64,000 bases of DNA from a bacterium (lineage in GTDB: Bacteria > Actinomycetota > Acidimicrobiia > Acidimicrobiales > Bin134): positions 35,486 to 99,485 of the forward strand of contig JAPOVT010000055.1 in assembly GCA_026708015.1 (NCBI GenBank), given 5' to 3'. Below, piece by piece: positions 8,158-17,124 of the stretch. A program made the translations under genes and the position numbers. The number at the start of each line of letters is the position of its first letter. Position 1 is the stretch's first letter. The notes below the pieces were generated by a model, which saw only the letters and a list, made by a program, of their open reading frames with translations, was not told the origin of the DNA and made no database searches.

Positions 8158-8750
8158 GATTCCCCGTCCTCGGCCTTCTCAGCGTCTTCCTCTGCGGCCT
8201 CCTCAGCCTCAGCTGTTTCAGCGTTTGAGTCTGACTCTTCCTCTGCGGATGCGGCTTCGGAATCCTCACCAGGCTCGGACCCTGCATCGGGCACCTCCGC
8301 CAAGGCATCTTCGGCTGGGGCATCCACCGCCTCCGCCGAGGCATCTTCGGCTGGGGCATCCACCGCCTCCGCCGAGGCATCTTCGGCTGGGGCATCCACC
8401 GCCTCCGCCGAGGCATCTTCGGCTGGGGCATCCACCGCCTCCGCCGAGGCGGCCTTGGTCACTTTCGCCGGTACACTGATCGCGGGGGCGGCTTCTCCGG
8501 TGAACTCTTCCCACGCACCCGATATAACCAGCAGCTTCTGCACCCGCTCGCTGGGTTGGGCGCCATGGCGAAGCCAGTGCAGGGCCCGTTCGTTGTCGAT
8601 CTCGATCAGAGACGGCTCCTGGCGAGGGTTGTAGGTGCCCACAATCTCGATGAATCGCCCATTTCGGGCCTTGCGGGAGTCGGCGGCCACCACGCGGTAC
8701 GTGGGCTGCTTCTTCTTGCCCATCCGCATCAGCCGGAGTTTTACTGCCAC
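8154..8750 (-). CDS. rpsP: 30S ribosomal protein S16 with acidic repetitive C-terminal tail
   Basis: Ribosomal protein S16, needed for 30S platform assembly. Residues 1-85 are a standard S16: MAVKLRLMRMGKKKQPTYRV, ADSRKARNGRFIEIVGTYNP and the WLRHGAQPSERVQKLL helix. Residues about 86-198 form an Ala/Glu/Asp-rich tail that doubles the normal length. It includes four exact copies of a 12-residue unit (ASAEAVDAPAED, 101-148) encoded by a perfect 36-base tandem repeat, followed by more acidic sequence. First gene of the rpsP-khpA-rimM-trmD-rplS set. The tail is predicted to be disordered and would project from the ribosome surface (inference). Confidence 0.96.
   Translation of the reverse strand: MAVKLRLMRMGKKKQPTYRVVAADSRKARNGRFIEIVGTYNPRQEPSLIEIDNERALHWLRHGAQPSERVQKLLVISGAWEEFTGEAAPAISVPAKVTKAASAEAVDAPAEDASAEAVDAPAEDASAEAVDAPAEDASAEAVDAPAEDALAEVPDAGSEPGEDSEAASAEEESDSNAETAEAEEAAEEDAEKAEDGES
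8305..8448. repeat. Four perfect 36-bp tandem repeats inside rpsP
   Basis: Four directly adjacent identical 36-base copies start at 8305, 8341, 8377 and 8413. They are in frame with rpsP and encode the acidic tail unit. There are no spacers, so this is a coding minisatellite and not a CRISPR array. Complete identity, including third codon positions, points to recent expansion or gene-conversion-like homogenisation, and copy number may differ between strains. Confidence 0.97.
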
Positions 8751-8888
8751 TAGCCGGTCAGCCCTTCTGTCTACTTGGGTCCATTGGACGTTCTGAGCCC
8801 AATTGGCCCGTCATCAGTGCCGGTGCAGGCACGAACCGGCGCCGACCGCCGGAATGGGCAAACTCTACCCGCCCAAAATCCCTACGGG

Positions 8889-10319
8889 CTACCTCAGGGA
8901 TGAGAGATCGAATTCCCCGTCCTCCAACCCCGGCAGGGTCAGCTTGGGCTTTCCCGGTTTCCTCTGCTGGCCACCCGGCGGGGTCACCCGACTGCCCTTT
9001 CGACCCTTCTTGGACTTCTTGCGGCCCGAACCCGGCCCTTTGCCCCCCATTCGCTTCATCATCCGCTGCACCTCGCTGAACTGACGCAGGAGTTGGGAGA
9101 CCTCGGAGGGCCGAGTACCGGAGCCGGCGGCGATCCTCTGCCGGCGAGAGCCGTCAACGATCCGGGGGGTAGCCCGCTCCTGCGGGGTCATCGAGCAGAT
9201 GATGGCCTCGACCTGGGCGATCTGATCATCCTCGATCTCAGCATTGCGCAATTCGGGAGATACGCCGGGGAGCATTCCCACGAGATTCTGGAGCGAGCCC
9301 ATCTTCTTGAGCTGGCGCATCTGCTCCAGGAAGTCCGCCAGCGTGAACTCCCCCTCCAGCAGCTTGGCCGCGGTTGCCTCGGCCTCGGCCTCCTCGTAGA
9401 CCTGCTCGGCCTTCTCCACCAGGGTCAAGACATCGCCCATGCCGAGAATCCGGCTGGCAACCCGGTCGGGGTGGAACAGCTCGAACTCGTCGATCTTCTC
9501 ACCGGTGGAGGAGAAGGCGATGGGCCGGCCCACCACCTCTTTCACCGACAGCGCGGCGCCGCCGCGGGCATCGCCGTCCACTTTGGTGAGGATCACCCCG
9601 TCGAGCTCCAGAATCTCATGGAACGACTCTGCCGTGGTCACCGCGTCCTGACCGGTCATGGCGTCGACCACCAAGAAGGTGTAGTGGGGCTCGATGGCGT
9701 CGGATATCCGTCCGACCTGGTCCATCATCTCCTGGTCGATGGCCAGCCGACCGGCGGTGTCGCATATCACCACGTCGCGGTTGGCTGCCACCGCTTCAGC
9801 AACCCCCTGTCGGGCTACTGCTACGGGGTCGGAGGGCTCGCTGAACACCGGTACCTCAATGGAGGCCCCCAGGGTGCGGAGCTGCTCTACCGCAGCCGGA
9901 CGCTGCAAATCGGCGCCCACCAGCATCGGGTTGCGACCCTGCTGTTTGAACCAGGAGGCAAGCTTGGCCGCGTTGGTGGTCTTGCCCGAGCCTTGAAGCC
10001 CGGCCAACAGCACCACCGTGGGAGCCTTGGCCGGATGGGAGATTTCCAGGGTTTCACCGCCCAGGGCGGCAATCAGCTCCTCATGGACGAACTTGATCAC
10101 CTGCTGGACCGGGTTCAGTGCCTTGTGAACCTCAGCCCCCACACACCGCTGGCGGACCCTGTCCTGAAAGCCCCGGACCACATGGAGGTTGACGTCGGCC
10201 TCCAACAGGGCCAAGCGGATCTCCCGCAGCACCTCGTCGACGTCGCTCTCCCGCAAGATCCCCAGACCCCGCATGCGCTTGAAAATGCCCTCGAACCGGT
10301 TGCTCAGCGTGTCGAACAT
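8889..10319 (-). CDS. ffh: Signal recognition particle protein Ffh (SRP54)
   Basis: GTPase that binds signal sequences and 4.5S RNA and docks with FtsY (next gene upstream on the strand). The N domain (about 1-90) is followed by the G domain with GLQGSGKTTNAAKLA, DTAGR, and TKVDGDARGGAALS, then the M domain with EQMRQLKKMGSLQNLVGMLPG and a Met-rich RRFSEVQRMMKRMGG-type helix. A basic Lys/Arg/Gly C-terminal tail follows the M domain and ends in LPGLEDGEFDLSSLR. Length of 476 residues is slightly above average because of this tail. No SRP RNA gene was recognised nearby. Confidence 0.97.
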   Translation of the reverse strand: MFDTLSNRFEGIFKRMRGLGILRESDVDEVLREIRLALLEADVNLHVVRGFQDRVRQRCVGAEVHKALNPVQQVIKFVHEELIAALGGETLEISHPAKAPTVVLLAGLQGSGKTTNAAKLASWFKQQGRNPMLVGADLQRPAAVEQLRTLGASIEVPVFSEPSDPVAVARQGVAEAVAANRDVVICDTAGRLAIDQEMMDQVGRISDAIEPHYTFLVVDAMTGQDAVTTAESFHEILELDGVILTKVDGDARGGAALSVKEVVGRPIAFSSTGEKIDEFELFHPDRVASRILGMGDVLTLVEKAEQVYEEAEAEATAAKLLEGEFTLADFLEQMRQLKKMGSLQNLVGMLPGVSPELRNAEIEDDQIAQVEAIICSMTPQERATPRIVDGSRRQRIAAGSGTRPSEVSQLLRQFSEVQRMMKRMGGKGPGSGRKKSKKGRKGSRVTPPGGQQRKPGKPKLTLPGLEDGEFDLSSLR

Positions 10320-10377
10320 GGGCTGCCCAGACTACGCCCTTGTGCAACAGATTGGATATCCGACACGAAGGGAAGGG

Positions 10378-11265
10378 TTAGGAGAACAGGGCCTCGACAT
10401 ACTCGTCGGCATCGAATTCCACCAAGTCGGCTATGCCTTCCCCCAAGCCCACCAATTTCACCGGGATGTCCAGTTCATCTTGCACGGCCATGACGATGCC
10501 GCCCTTGGCCGACCCGTCGAGCTTGGTAAGGACCACCCCAGTCAGCTCAGCCGACTCGGTGAACTGGCGGGCTTGGGCCAGCCCGTTCTGGCCGGTGCTG
10601 GCGTCGATCACCAACAGCACCTCGGTGACCGTTCCCGGCCCCTTGCCGGCCACTCGGTGGATCTTGGCCAGCTCTTCCATCAAGTTGGCTCGGGTGTGCA
10701 GACGGCCGGCGGTATCGGCCATGACCAGCGGAACCCCTGAGGCGGCCGCGTGCTCGACGGCGTCGAAGATGACCGAGCTTGGATCTGCGCCTTCTGCGCC
10801 CCGCACCAGCTCGGCCCCTGATCGATCGGCCCACTGGCCAAGCTGCTCAGCGGCCGCGGCTCGAAACGTGTCCCCCGCGGCCAGCACCACCTTGCGTCCG
10901 CTTCGAACCTCCCGGTCGGCCAGCTTGCCGATGGTGGTGGTTTTGCCCACCCCGTTCACACCCACGAACAGCCATACCGCAGGGTTTCCCTCGGTACCCA
11001 GCTCAAGGTCTCGGCCCCCCAGATCTTCGGCTATCTGGGATTTCAGCAGGGCCACCAACTGCTCAGGATCGCTGACCTTCTTCGCTTTAGCCTGCTCTTT
11101 GAGCCGATCCAGCAGCGCGGTGGTGGTGCCCACACCGGCGTCGGCCAGAATCAGCGCGTCCTCCAGTTCCTCCCAGGTGGCGTCGTCCACTCCCCGAGAA
11201 ACCACCGAGGCCAAAAAACCCGAGAACGTCCCCCGAGCGGTGGGCCAGCGTCGGCGAGACACCAC
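10378..11265 (-). CDS. ftsY: SRP receptor FtsY, short form without acidic A domain
   Basis: FtsY is the membrane-associated GTPase that receives SRP-ribosome complexes. The NG domain is complete: WEELEDALILADAGV, Walker A GVNGVGKTTTIGKLA, AAGDTFRAAAAEQL, DTAGRLHTRANLMEEL and TKLDGSAKGG. Only about 12 basic residues (MVSRRRWPTARG) precede the NG domain, so the acidic A domain or transmembrane segment found in many actinobacterial FtsY proteins is missing. Membrane binding would then depend on the basic N-terminal helix (inference). It lies six bases downstream of the protease gene's start region and 58 bases upstream of ffh. Confidence 0.96.
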   Translation of the reverse strand: MVSRRRWPTARGTFSGFLASVVSRGVDDATWEELEDALILADAGVGTTTALLDRLKEQAKAKKVSDPEQLVALLKSQIAEDLGGRDLELGTEGNPAVWLFVGVNGVGKTTTIGKLADREVRSGRKVVLAAGDTFRAAAAEQLGQWADRSGAELVRGAEGADPSSVIFDAVEHAAASGVPLVMADTAGRLHTRANLMEELAKIHRVAGKGPGTVTEVLLVIDASTGQNGLAQARQFTESAELTGVVLTKLDGSAKGGIVMAVQDELDIPVKLVGLGEGIADLVEFDADEYVEALFS

Positions 11266-11271
11266 AAGACC

Positions 11272-12687
11272 CTATTCTTCGTCTTCGGGATCTTCGACAG
11301 ATGGCCGAGAGCCGATGACCACGGTAAGCGTGATGTGCTCGTCGTCGCGGACCACCTCCAATTCCACTTCCGTTCCCGGAACGCGGAACTGAACCTTGGC
11401 GGCTAGCTCAGTGAACGTCGAAACCACCTCATTGTCGATCAGAATGATCAAATCCCCCTCCATCATCCCGGCTCGCTCGGCGGGAGTATCCGGCTCCACT
11501 TCCACCACAAGGGCTCCGGGGTGGCCTATCTCGGGATCAGTCCCGTAGACGCCCAGATACCCCAGTTCGGTGCTCTCACCGTTCAGGATGCGCTGGACGA
11601 TATTGAGGGCGATGTCGGAGGGGATGGCGAACCCCAAACCAATGTTGCCGAACGAACCACCCGTTCGAATAAGAGTGTTCACTCCGATGACCTGTCCGGC
11701 TCGATTGGCCAGAGCGCCACCTGAGTTGCCGGGGTTGATGGGGGCATCGGTCTGGATCATCTCGACGAAGGCACCGTCACCGGTCCCCTCTCTGATGGCC
11801 CGGCCCACCGCGCTGACAATCCCCGAGGTCACCGACTGCTGCAACCCGAACGGACTGCCCACAGCCACCGCCAATTGTCCCACTTCGACGGTGGTGCGAT
11901 CGGCAAAGACTGCCGGCGTCAGTGCCATTTCCGTGTCAACCCGTATCAGGCCGACATCGATCGCCGGGGCGGTTCCCACGACGACGCCCTCAGCTCGGGT
12001 GCCGTCGGCAAACTGCACTCTCACCGTCTCAGCATCGCCCAGAACGTGGGCGTTGGTCAGAATATGACCGGACGAGTCGTAGATGATCCCAGAACCCTGT
12101 CCACCCCTTGGCTCCGGATCGGGAAGCTCGAATTCTTCAGGAAGCTCGTCCCCAGGCTCCCAGTCCTCAGGGGGAAATTCGGGAGCAATCTCGGGATCTT
12201 CGAAATCAGGTCCCTTCACCTGAATGAGCACCACCGAGGGAATGACCGCTCGGGCTACCGCCACCACCGGGTCATCAGGTACCAGCGGGCTAGGTAGTTG
12301 GTCGGCGCCAGGGGATTCGCCTGACGGTGTCTGGTCGGAGGGCGCAACCACCAGCGGAGCTTGCAAGGTCGGCCCTCCGGCTGGGGCACTCACCACCTGC
12401 GGACCCGAGACCACCACAATCTCAGGAGGCAGAGCGTCCCGGTTGAAGAAGATGCTGCCCACGCCGATTCCGATGCCAACCAGACCCAATACGGCCAGCA
12501 GCACCGAAGCCACCAGCATGATCACTGCGGGATTGCGGGGTTGAGGCGGTGGGCTGGCTTGGGGCAGCCACTCCACCACTTCTACCTCGCGCGGCGCAGG
12601 CACATTCCTGGGTTGCTCGTTTGAGTCCTCCAGTTCCCACCCTAGGGGATCCCACTCCGACCGGGGATCTTCCGGTCCGTTGCTCAT
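11272..12687 (-). CDS. Membrane-anchored HtrA/DegP-type serine protease with PDZ domain
   Basis: Trypsin-like protease of the HtrA family. A cytoplasmic acidic N terminus (about 1-50) is followed by one transmembrane segment (about 54-78) and a Pro/Ala linker. The protease domain carries the catalytic triad His in ILTNAHVLG, Asp in AIDVGLIRVD and Ser in INPGNSGGALAN, with oxyanion-loop features intact. An acidic insertion rich in Glu, Asp and Pro lies just before the protease domain. The C-terminal PDZ domain shows GALVVEVEPDTPAERAGMMEGDLIILI. Probable role is quality control outside the membrane. It sits two bases after smc and before ftsY. Confidence 0.93.
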   Translation of the reverse strand: MSNGPEDPRSEWDPLGWELEDSNEQPRNVPAPREVEVVEWLPQASPPPQPRNPAVIMLVASVLLAVLGLVGIGIGVGSIFFNRDALPPEIVVVSGPQVVSAPAGGPTLQAPLVVAPSDQTPSGESPGADQLPSPLVPDDPVVAVARAVIPSVVLIQVKGPDFEDPEIAPEFPPEDWEPGDELPEEFELPDPEPRGGQGSGIIYDSSGHILTNAHVLGDAETVRVQFADGTRAEGVVVGTAPAIDVGLIRVDTEMALTPAVFADRTTVEVGQLAVAVGSPFGLQQSVTSGIVSAVGRAIREGTGDGAFVEMIQTDAPINPGNSGGALANRAGQVIGVNTLIRTGGSFGNIGLGFAIPSDIALNIVQRILNGESTELGYLGVYGTDPEIGHPGALVVEVEPDTPAERAGMMEGDLIILIDNEVVSTFTELAAKVQFRVPGTEVELEVVRDDEHITLTVVIGSRPSVEDPEDEE

Positions 12688-12689
12688 CC

Positions 12690-15600
12690 TCAGCCTTGCT
12701 CGACCAAAACCTTCGGTTCAGAGGCTACCACCACTCTTTCGGAAAGCACTTTCGAGCTTCCTCCCGGTTTCATGGACACTCCGTACAGGCAGTCGGCCGC
12801 CTCCATGGTGCGCTTCTGGTGGCTCACGATGAGTAGCTGGGCGTCGGCCCGGAATTCGTCGACAAGCTGGAGGAAGCGGTGCAGGTTGACGTCGTCAAGG
12901 GCCGCCTCCACCTCGTCCATGACATAGAACGGCGAAGGACGACTGCGGAACACGGCAAACAAGAAGGCCAGCGCGGTAAGCGAGCGCTCCCCGCCCGAGA
13001 GCAGGCTCAGACGCCTGATGTTCTTGCCTGATGGGCGGGCCTCGATCTCCACCCCGGTGTCCAGCAGCGCATCAGGCTGAGTGAGCCGCAACTGGCCCTC
13101 GCCGCCGGGAAAGAGCGTCTGGAACAGATCAGCGAAATTGCGGGCCACGTCGGCATAGGCCGACGAGAACACGCTGACGATCTCCTCGTCGATCTTGCGA
13201 ATCACCTTGCGAAGCTCCCGGCGACTCTGGCGGATGTCGTCGATCTGGGCCTGGGTGAACTCATATCGCTCCGAGAGCGCCTCATACTCCTCCAACGCCA
13301 GCGGATTGACCGGTCCCATGATGCGTAGTTCTTGCTCCAAAGCCCTGACTCGGTCGGCGGGGGCGACGCCTGGTTCCGCAGGAGGGCATTGGGTGGCCAC
13401 TGCCTCGGCGGGCTCGCAGTCCAGTTCGCGGCGACACCGATCTGTGGCTGCTTCCAGCCTGATCCCTGCTTCGGCCAACTCGATCTCCGCGCTGCGGTCT
13501 CTCTCCCTGCACTGACCCAACTGCGCTTCGGCCTGTGCCCTCTGGCTGCGCAAGCTCTCGAGCCGTTGGGCAGCGATCCGAGCCGCCTCAGATTCCTCGG
13601 CCCGCCGCTGCCGTAGCTCTTCAAGCTGACGGCTGGCCTCCTGGAAACGCTCAACCACCAAGTCCATCATCTGGTCGACGATGGCGAGACGCTGGTCGAC
13701 AGCCTCTCGACGAGAGGCGGCTTCGGCCCGGGCCTGGGTCATCTGGCTCAATCGTCGCTCGACTTCGTCTCGCTGCGCAGTCAGGATCCGGCGTCGCTCT
13801 TCTACCCCGGCCGCCCTCACCCGAAAGTCGGAGCGGAGGCTGCCAACCGCCTGGGACTTCTGGGCCAGCTCATCGCGGTCTCGGTTCAAGCTCTCGGCAC
13901 GGGCTCGCTGCTCGACCTCTTTAGCCTGATGTTGGGGCAACTCCTGGTGGAGATCGCCCAGCCGACGGCGATCCTCGTCAATCCTGGCATCCAGCTCTGA
14001 GCACCGAGGGCCGAGAGCCCCAATTCCCACCTCCGCGTCGCGAAGCTCTCGCTCTACCGCATTGGCCCGAGCCTGAACCGCATCTCGGGCTTCGAGATGG
14101 CCGCGGGCCGCCTCACGGGTCCGGGCTTCTTCTTGCCCTGCCTCATCCAACCGTTTATCGGCCACAGCCAACTGCTGTTCAGCGGCGTTGACCGCCTCCT
14201 GTGCCCCGGCCGACGCCTCAATGGCCTCCTCGAGCAGTCCCCTGGTGGCCCCAGAACGGCGAACACCCACTCGCCACCCGGTAGAGGAGAACCGGTCGCC
14301 CCGGCGGGTAACCACCACTGCGGCAGGATCGGCGATCGCCGCCTCGGCCGCCTGGTCGCTGCTTTCGACTACCCCGACTAATCCGACCAAGGCGTCCAAC
14401 AACTGGTCCACCCCGGCCACCGACGAGCGCACACGGGGGCGCAACGGATCGCCGACGCCCGGAATCTCCGCCTCGGGGACTGATCCGCCCAGAGCCAAGA
14501 CCGCACCGCTCACACTGTCGGCCTCCAGGGTGGCGATTGCTCTCATGGCAACTTCAGTGTCGGTGGCGATTACCGCAGCGATTGCCTCGCCAGCCGCGGC
14601 TTCAAAGGCGGCCTCCCATCCCCGGTCCACTTCCACCAACTCGACCAAGGTGCCCAGCACGCCTTCGATACCAACCAGGCGCTGGGCTCCGGATTGATCG
14701 CGTGCTTCATCCAGAGCCAGGGAGAGGGCCTCCCGACGGGCCTCCCAAGCTTGAAGTTCTCCGACCGCCTCCCCGAGAGCGGACTTCTGCTGCTCGCGGG
14801 CCGCGCGAGCCTCCCTGACGGCCTTTTCTGCCCGATCTTGCTCCTGCTCCCGCGCCTGTCGAGCGATCTCCGCGTCCTTGGCCTCAGCCCAACATCGGTC
14901 CAACTCTTCGACCAGTTCTTGTCGGCGCTCCTCCAAGGCCTCCAGATTCTGGCCCAGGCGATCCGACTCGACCTGGTCCCGATCAATCGACGCCTCCAAG
15001 ATCCTTATCTCGCCCTTGATCCGGGGAACATCCGACTCCGGATCCGGAACGCCCTGATCGCCCCATCGCTCGTCGAACGACAGGCGGAGCTGCTCCAACT
15101 CACCTTCAGCACCGGCTACGGCTGTCGCCGCGGGCTCCAGGGCTGCCGCCGAATCTTCTACCTCGAGCAGTTCTCTGCCGAGGCGATTCGATTCGGCCTC
15201 CAGCGTGGCCACCACGTCCTCGTCCATTCCGGCGTTGCGATCGCGCTGCAAGCGAAGACGACGCTCCGACAACAAGGCCTCCAGTCCCCGCAAGCGCTCG
15301 GTGATCCCCTCGAATCGCATCAGCGCATCGCTGATGTCTTGTCCGTCGGCGGCCGAGAGTTGGGCCTCGGCAGCGGCCAGATCCCGATCCAAGGCCTCCG
15401 CCTGCACTGAAAGCTGCTGCATCTCGCGGCGATCCGCGGCCTGATCCTGCGTCAGCTGGCGAACCCGTCGGCGCAGCTGATCAATCTCCTGACCAGCAAG
15501 ATAGCGGCGAAGACCACTCAGTTCCGCCACCAAGTCGCCATGGCGCCGAGCGGCCTCGGCTTGTCGCTCCAGCGGTCGAAGCTGGCGCCGGATCTCCCGA

Positions 15601-16184
15601 ACCACGTCGGACAGACGGGTGAGGTTGGCCTCGGATGCGGCCAGCCTCCGCTCTGACTTCTCCTTGCGGCGGCGATACTTCAAAACGCCGGCGGCCTCTT
15701 CGATAACCGCCCGTCGGTCTTCGGGTCGGGCGCTCAGGACGCCCTCAATCTGGTGCTGGGAGACGATCACATGCTGTTGGCGGCCCACGCCAGAGTCGCT
15801 CAGCAGTTCTTGGATGTCAAGCAGGCGACAGGGCACCCCGTTGATGGCGTAAGTGCTGTCTCCGCTGCGAAACAGCGTGCGGGTAATGGTCACCTCTTCG
15901 AATTCGATGGGCAGGAGACGAGACGTGTTGTCGATGCTCAGCGACACCTCTGCTCGGCCCAAGCCCGCCCGGGAGGTGGTCCCGGCGAAGATGACGTCGT
16001 CCATCTTGGCCGAGCGCACCGTTGTCGGGGCTTGAGCCCCCAGTGCCCAAGCCACCGCGTCAACCACATTGGATTTGCCGCTGCCGTTCGGCCCCACGAT
16101 CACCGTCACACCGGGCTCGAATACCAGCGTGGTGGAATCGGCGAAGGATTTGAACCCCTTGAGCGTCAACGCCTTCAAGAACAC
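12690..16184 (-). CDS. smc: Chromosome segregation ATPase SMC
   Basis: Structural-maintenance-of-chromosomes protein of 1164 residues, working with ScpA and ScpB (not in the window) to compact and segregate DNA. The head shows Walker A GPNGSGKSNVVDAVAWALG near residue 32 and the Q-loop region; a long coiled coil follows to about residue 490. The hinge (about 500-660) includes LVGIEGVLGTLVELVEV. A second coiled coil leads to the C-terminal head with the signature LLSGGERSLTALA and Walker B FYVMDEVEAALDD. The GTG start gives the typical N terminus MFLKALTLKGFKSFAD. It lies downstream of the Fpg-like gene, as in Mycobacterium. Confidence 0.97.
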   Translation of the reverse strand: MFLKALTLKGFKSFADSTTLVFEPGVTVIVGPNGSGKSNVVDAVAWALGAQAPTTVRSAKMDDVIFAGTTSRAGLGRAEVSLSIDNTSRLLPIEFEEVTITRTLFRSGDSTYAINGVPCRLLDIQELLSDSGVGRQQHVIVSQHQIEGVLSARPEDRRAVIEEAAGVLKYRRRKEKSERRLAASEANLTRLSDVVREIRRQLRPLERQAEAARRHGDLVAELSGLRRYLAGQEIDQLRRRVRQLTQDQAADRREMQQLSVQAEALDRDLAAAEAQLSAADGQDISDALMRFEGITERLRGLEALLSERRLRLQRDRNAGMDEDVVATLEAESNRLGRELLEVEDSAAALEPAATAVAGAEGELEQLRLSFDERWGDQGVPDPESDVPRIKGEIRILEASIDRDQVESDRLGQNLEALEERRQELVEELDRCWAEAKDAEIARQAREQEQDRAEKAVREARAAREQQKSALGEAVGELQAWEARREALSLALDEARDQSGAQRLVGIEGVLGTLVELVEVDRGWEAAFEAAAGEAIAAVIATDTEVAMRAIATLEADSVSGAVLALGGSVPEAEIPGVGDPLRPRVRSSVAGVDQLLDALVGLVGVVESSDQAAEAAIADPAAVVVTRRGDRFSSTGWRVGVRRSGATRGLLEEAIEASAGAQEAVNAAEQQLAVADKRLDEAGQEEARTREAARGHLEARDAVQARANAVERELRDAEVGIGALGPRCSELDARIDEDRRRLGDLHQELPQHQAKEVEQRARAESLNRDRDELAQKSQAVGSLRSDFRVRAAGVEERRRILTAQRDEVERRLSQMTQARAEAASRREAVDQRLAIVDQMMDLVVERFQEASRQLEELRQRRAEESEAARIAAQRLESLRSQRAQAEAQLGQCRERDRSAEIELAEAGIRLEAATDRCRRELDCEPAEAVATQCPPAEPGVAPADRVRALEQELRIMGPVNPLALEEYEALSERYEFTQAQIDDIRQSRRELRKVIRKIDEEIVSVFSSAYADVARNFADLFQTLFPGGEGQLRLTQPDALLDTGVEIEARPSGKNIRRLSLLSGGERSLTALAFLFAVFRSRPSPFYVMDEVEAALDDVNLHRFLQLVDEFRADAQLLIVSHQKRTMEAADCLYGVSMKPGGSSKVLSERVVVASEPKVLVEQG

Positions 16185-16250
16185 CTATGCGACCCTACCC
16201 AGCGGAGGGCCGTGATTAGTGGAACTACTTGCCCAAATGCGCTTCGGAGG

Positions 16251-17096
16251 TCAGATCTGGCACTGCTCGCAATAGTACGTCCACCGACGACGGAAGCGAT
16301 ATTTCTGGATGGGGCGGTGGCAGCGGGGACAGGGCCGGCCCTTCTGGCCCGCCTGCTTGAACACGTTGAGGTATTCCTCGTAGCCGCCCGGCTGGCCGTG
16401 AACATCTAAGTAGTGGCCATCCTCCAACGACGCCCCCCGGTGCTTGGCCGCGTCGTGAAGCGTCTCCACCATCGCCCGGTGCAGCCGCCGCACCTCTTGG
16501 GGCCCCAACGAGTTGGGCAGGCGGTCGAATCGCAAACCGGCGGCGAACAGGATCTCATCGGAGTACATCTCGCCCAAACCGACCACAACGCGATCATCGG
16601 TCAGCACGGCCTTCAACTTGGCGTCCTGAGCCAAGAGGATCTGGCCGAACATGCGCCAGGGCACCGGCTGATCGAGGGGATCGATGCCCAGCCCGTCCAA
16701 CTCGGGGACTTCCTCGACCAGCTTTTCGGCGTTGGCCAGGAAGAGCTCAGCGTCTCCCGGCTCATCCACCAGCCGGAGCTGCCCGCTCTTCGTGAAGGTG
16801 ATCGACAGGGCGGTGTTGGAGTCGACCTCGTCCCGGTTGGCGTGGCGTCGCAGCTGGCCGCCGGTGCCCAAGTGAGCCACCACCACATCTTCGCTGTCCA
16901 GGCTCATGATCAAGAACAGCCCCCGACGGCGCACACTGGTGATCTTCAGCTTCTCCAACCGGTTGACGAATTTCTTCGGTCCTCCCGATCGCTTGGCATA
17001 CCCCGATTCCATGACCTCCACCGACTTGATGCGAAGACCGGACAGCTCCCTGTCCAGGTCGCGGCGGATGGTCTCGATTTCCGGCAATGCGATCAT
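16251..17096 (-). CDS. Fpg/Nei-family protein lacking catalytic residues
   Basis: Member of the Fpg/Nei DNA glycosylase family by its whole length (281 residues), its helix-two-turn-helix region and its C-terminal zinc finger (CPRCHRP...YYCEQCQ, all four Cys present). The residues needed for base excision are replaced. The universal N terminus Pro-Glu-Leu-Pro-Glu is here Ile-Ala-Leu-Pro-Glu, so the Pro nucleophile and the proton-donating Glu are absent. The beta-hairpin RRGK is RRGL, and the Asn of GIGN is Glu in GLGEMYSDE. It is likely to bind DNA lesions without cutting them (inference). The gene occupies the classical mutM slot between rnc and smc. Confidence 0.88.
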   Translation of the reverse strand: MIALPEIETIRRDLDRELSGLRIKSVEVMESGYAKRSGGPKKFVNRLEKLKITSVRRRGLFLIMSLDSEDVVVAHLGTGGQLRRHANRDEVDSNTALSITFTKSGQLRLVDEPGDAELFLANAEKLVEEVPELDGLGIDPLDQPVPWRMFGQILLAQDAKLKAVLTDDRVVVGLGEMYSDEILFAAGLRFDRLPNSLGPQEVRRLHRAMVETLHDAAKHRGASLEDGHYLDVHGQPGGYEEYLNVFKQAGQKGRPCPRCHRPIQKYRFRRRWTYYCEQCQI

Positions 17097-17124
17097 CGGG
17101 TCACTCCTACTCGTACTGATGAGA

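Noticed and set aside
8305..8448. Regular 36-base repeats suggesting a CRISPR array
   Set aside because: The copies are directly adjacent with no spacers, in frame, and translate to a coherent acidic unit within rpsP.
9093..10493. Long plus-strand open frame over ffh
   Set aside because: ffh on the minus strand is unambiguous, so this is a GC-bias shadow.
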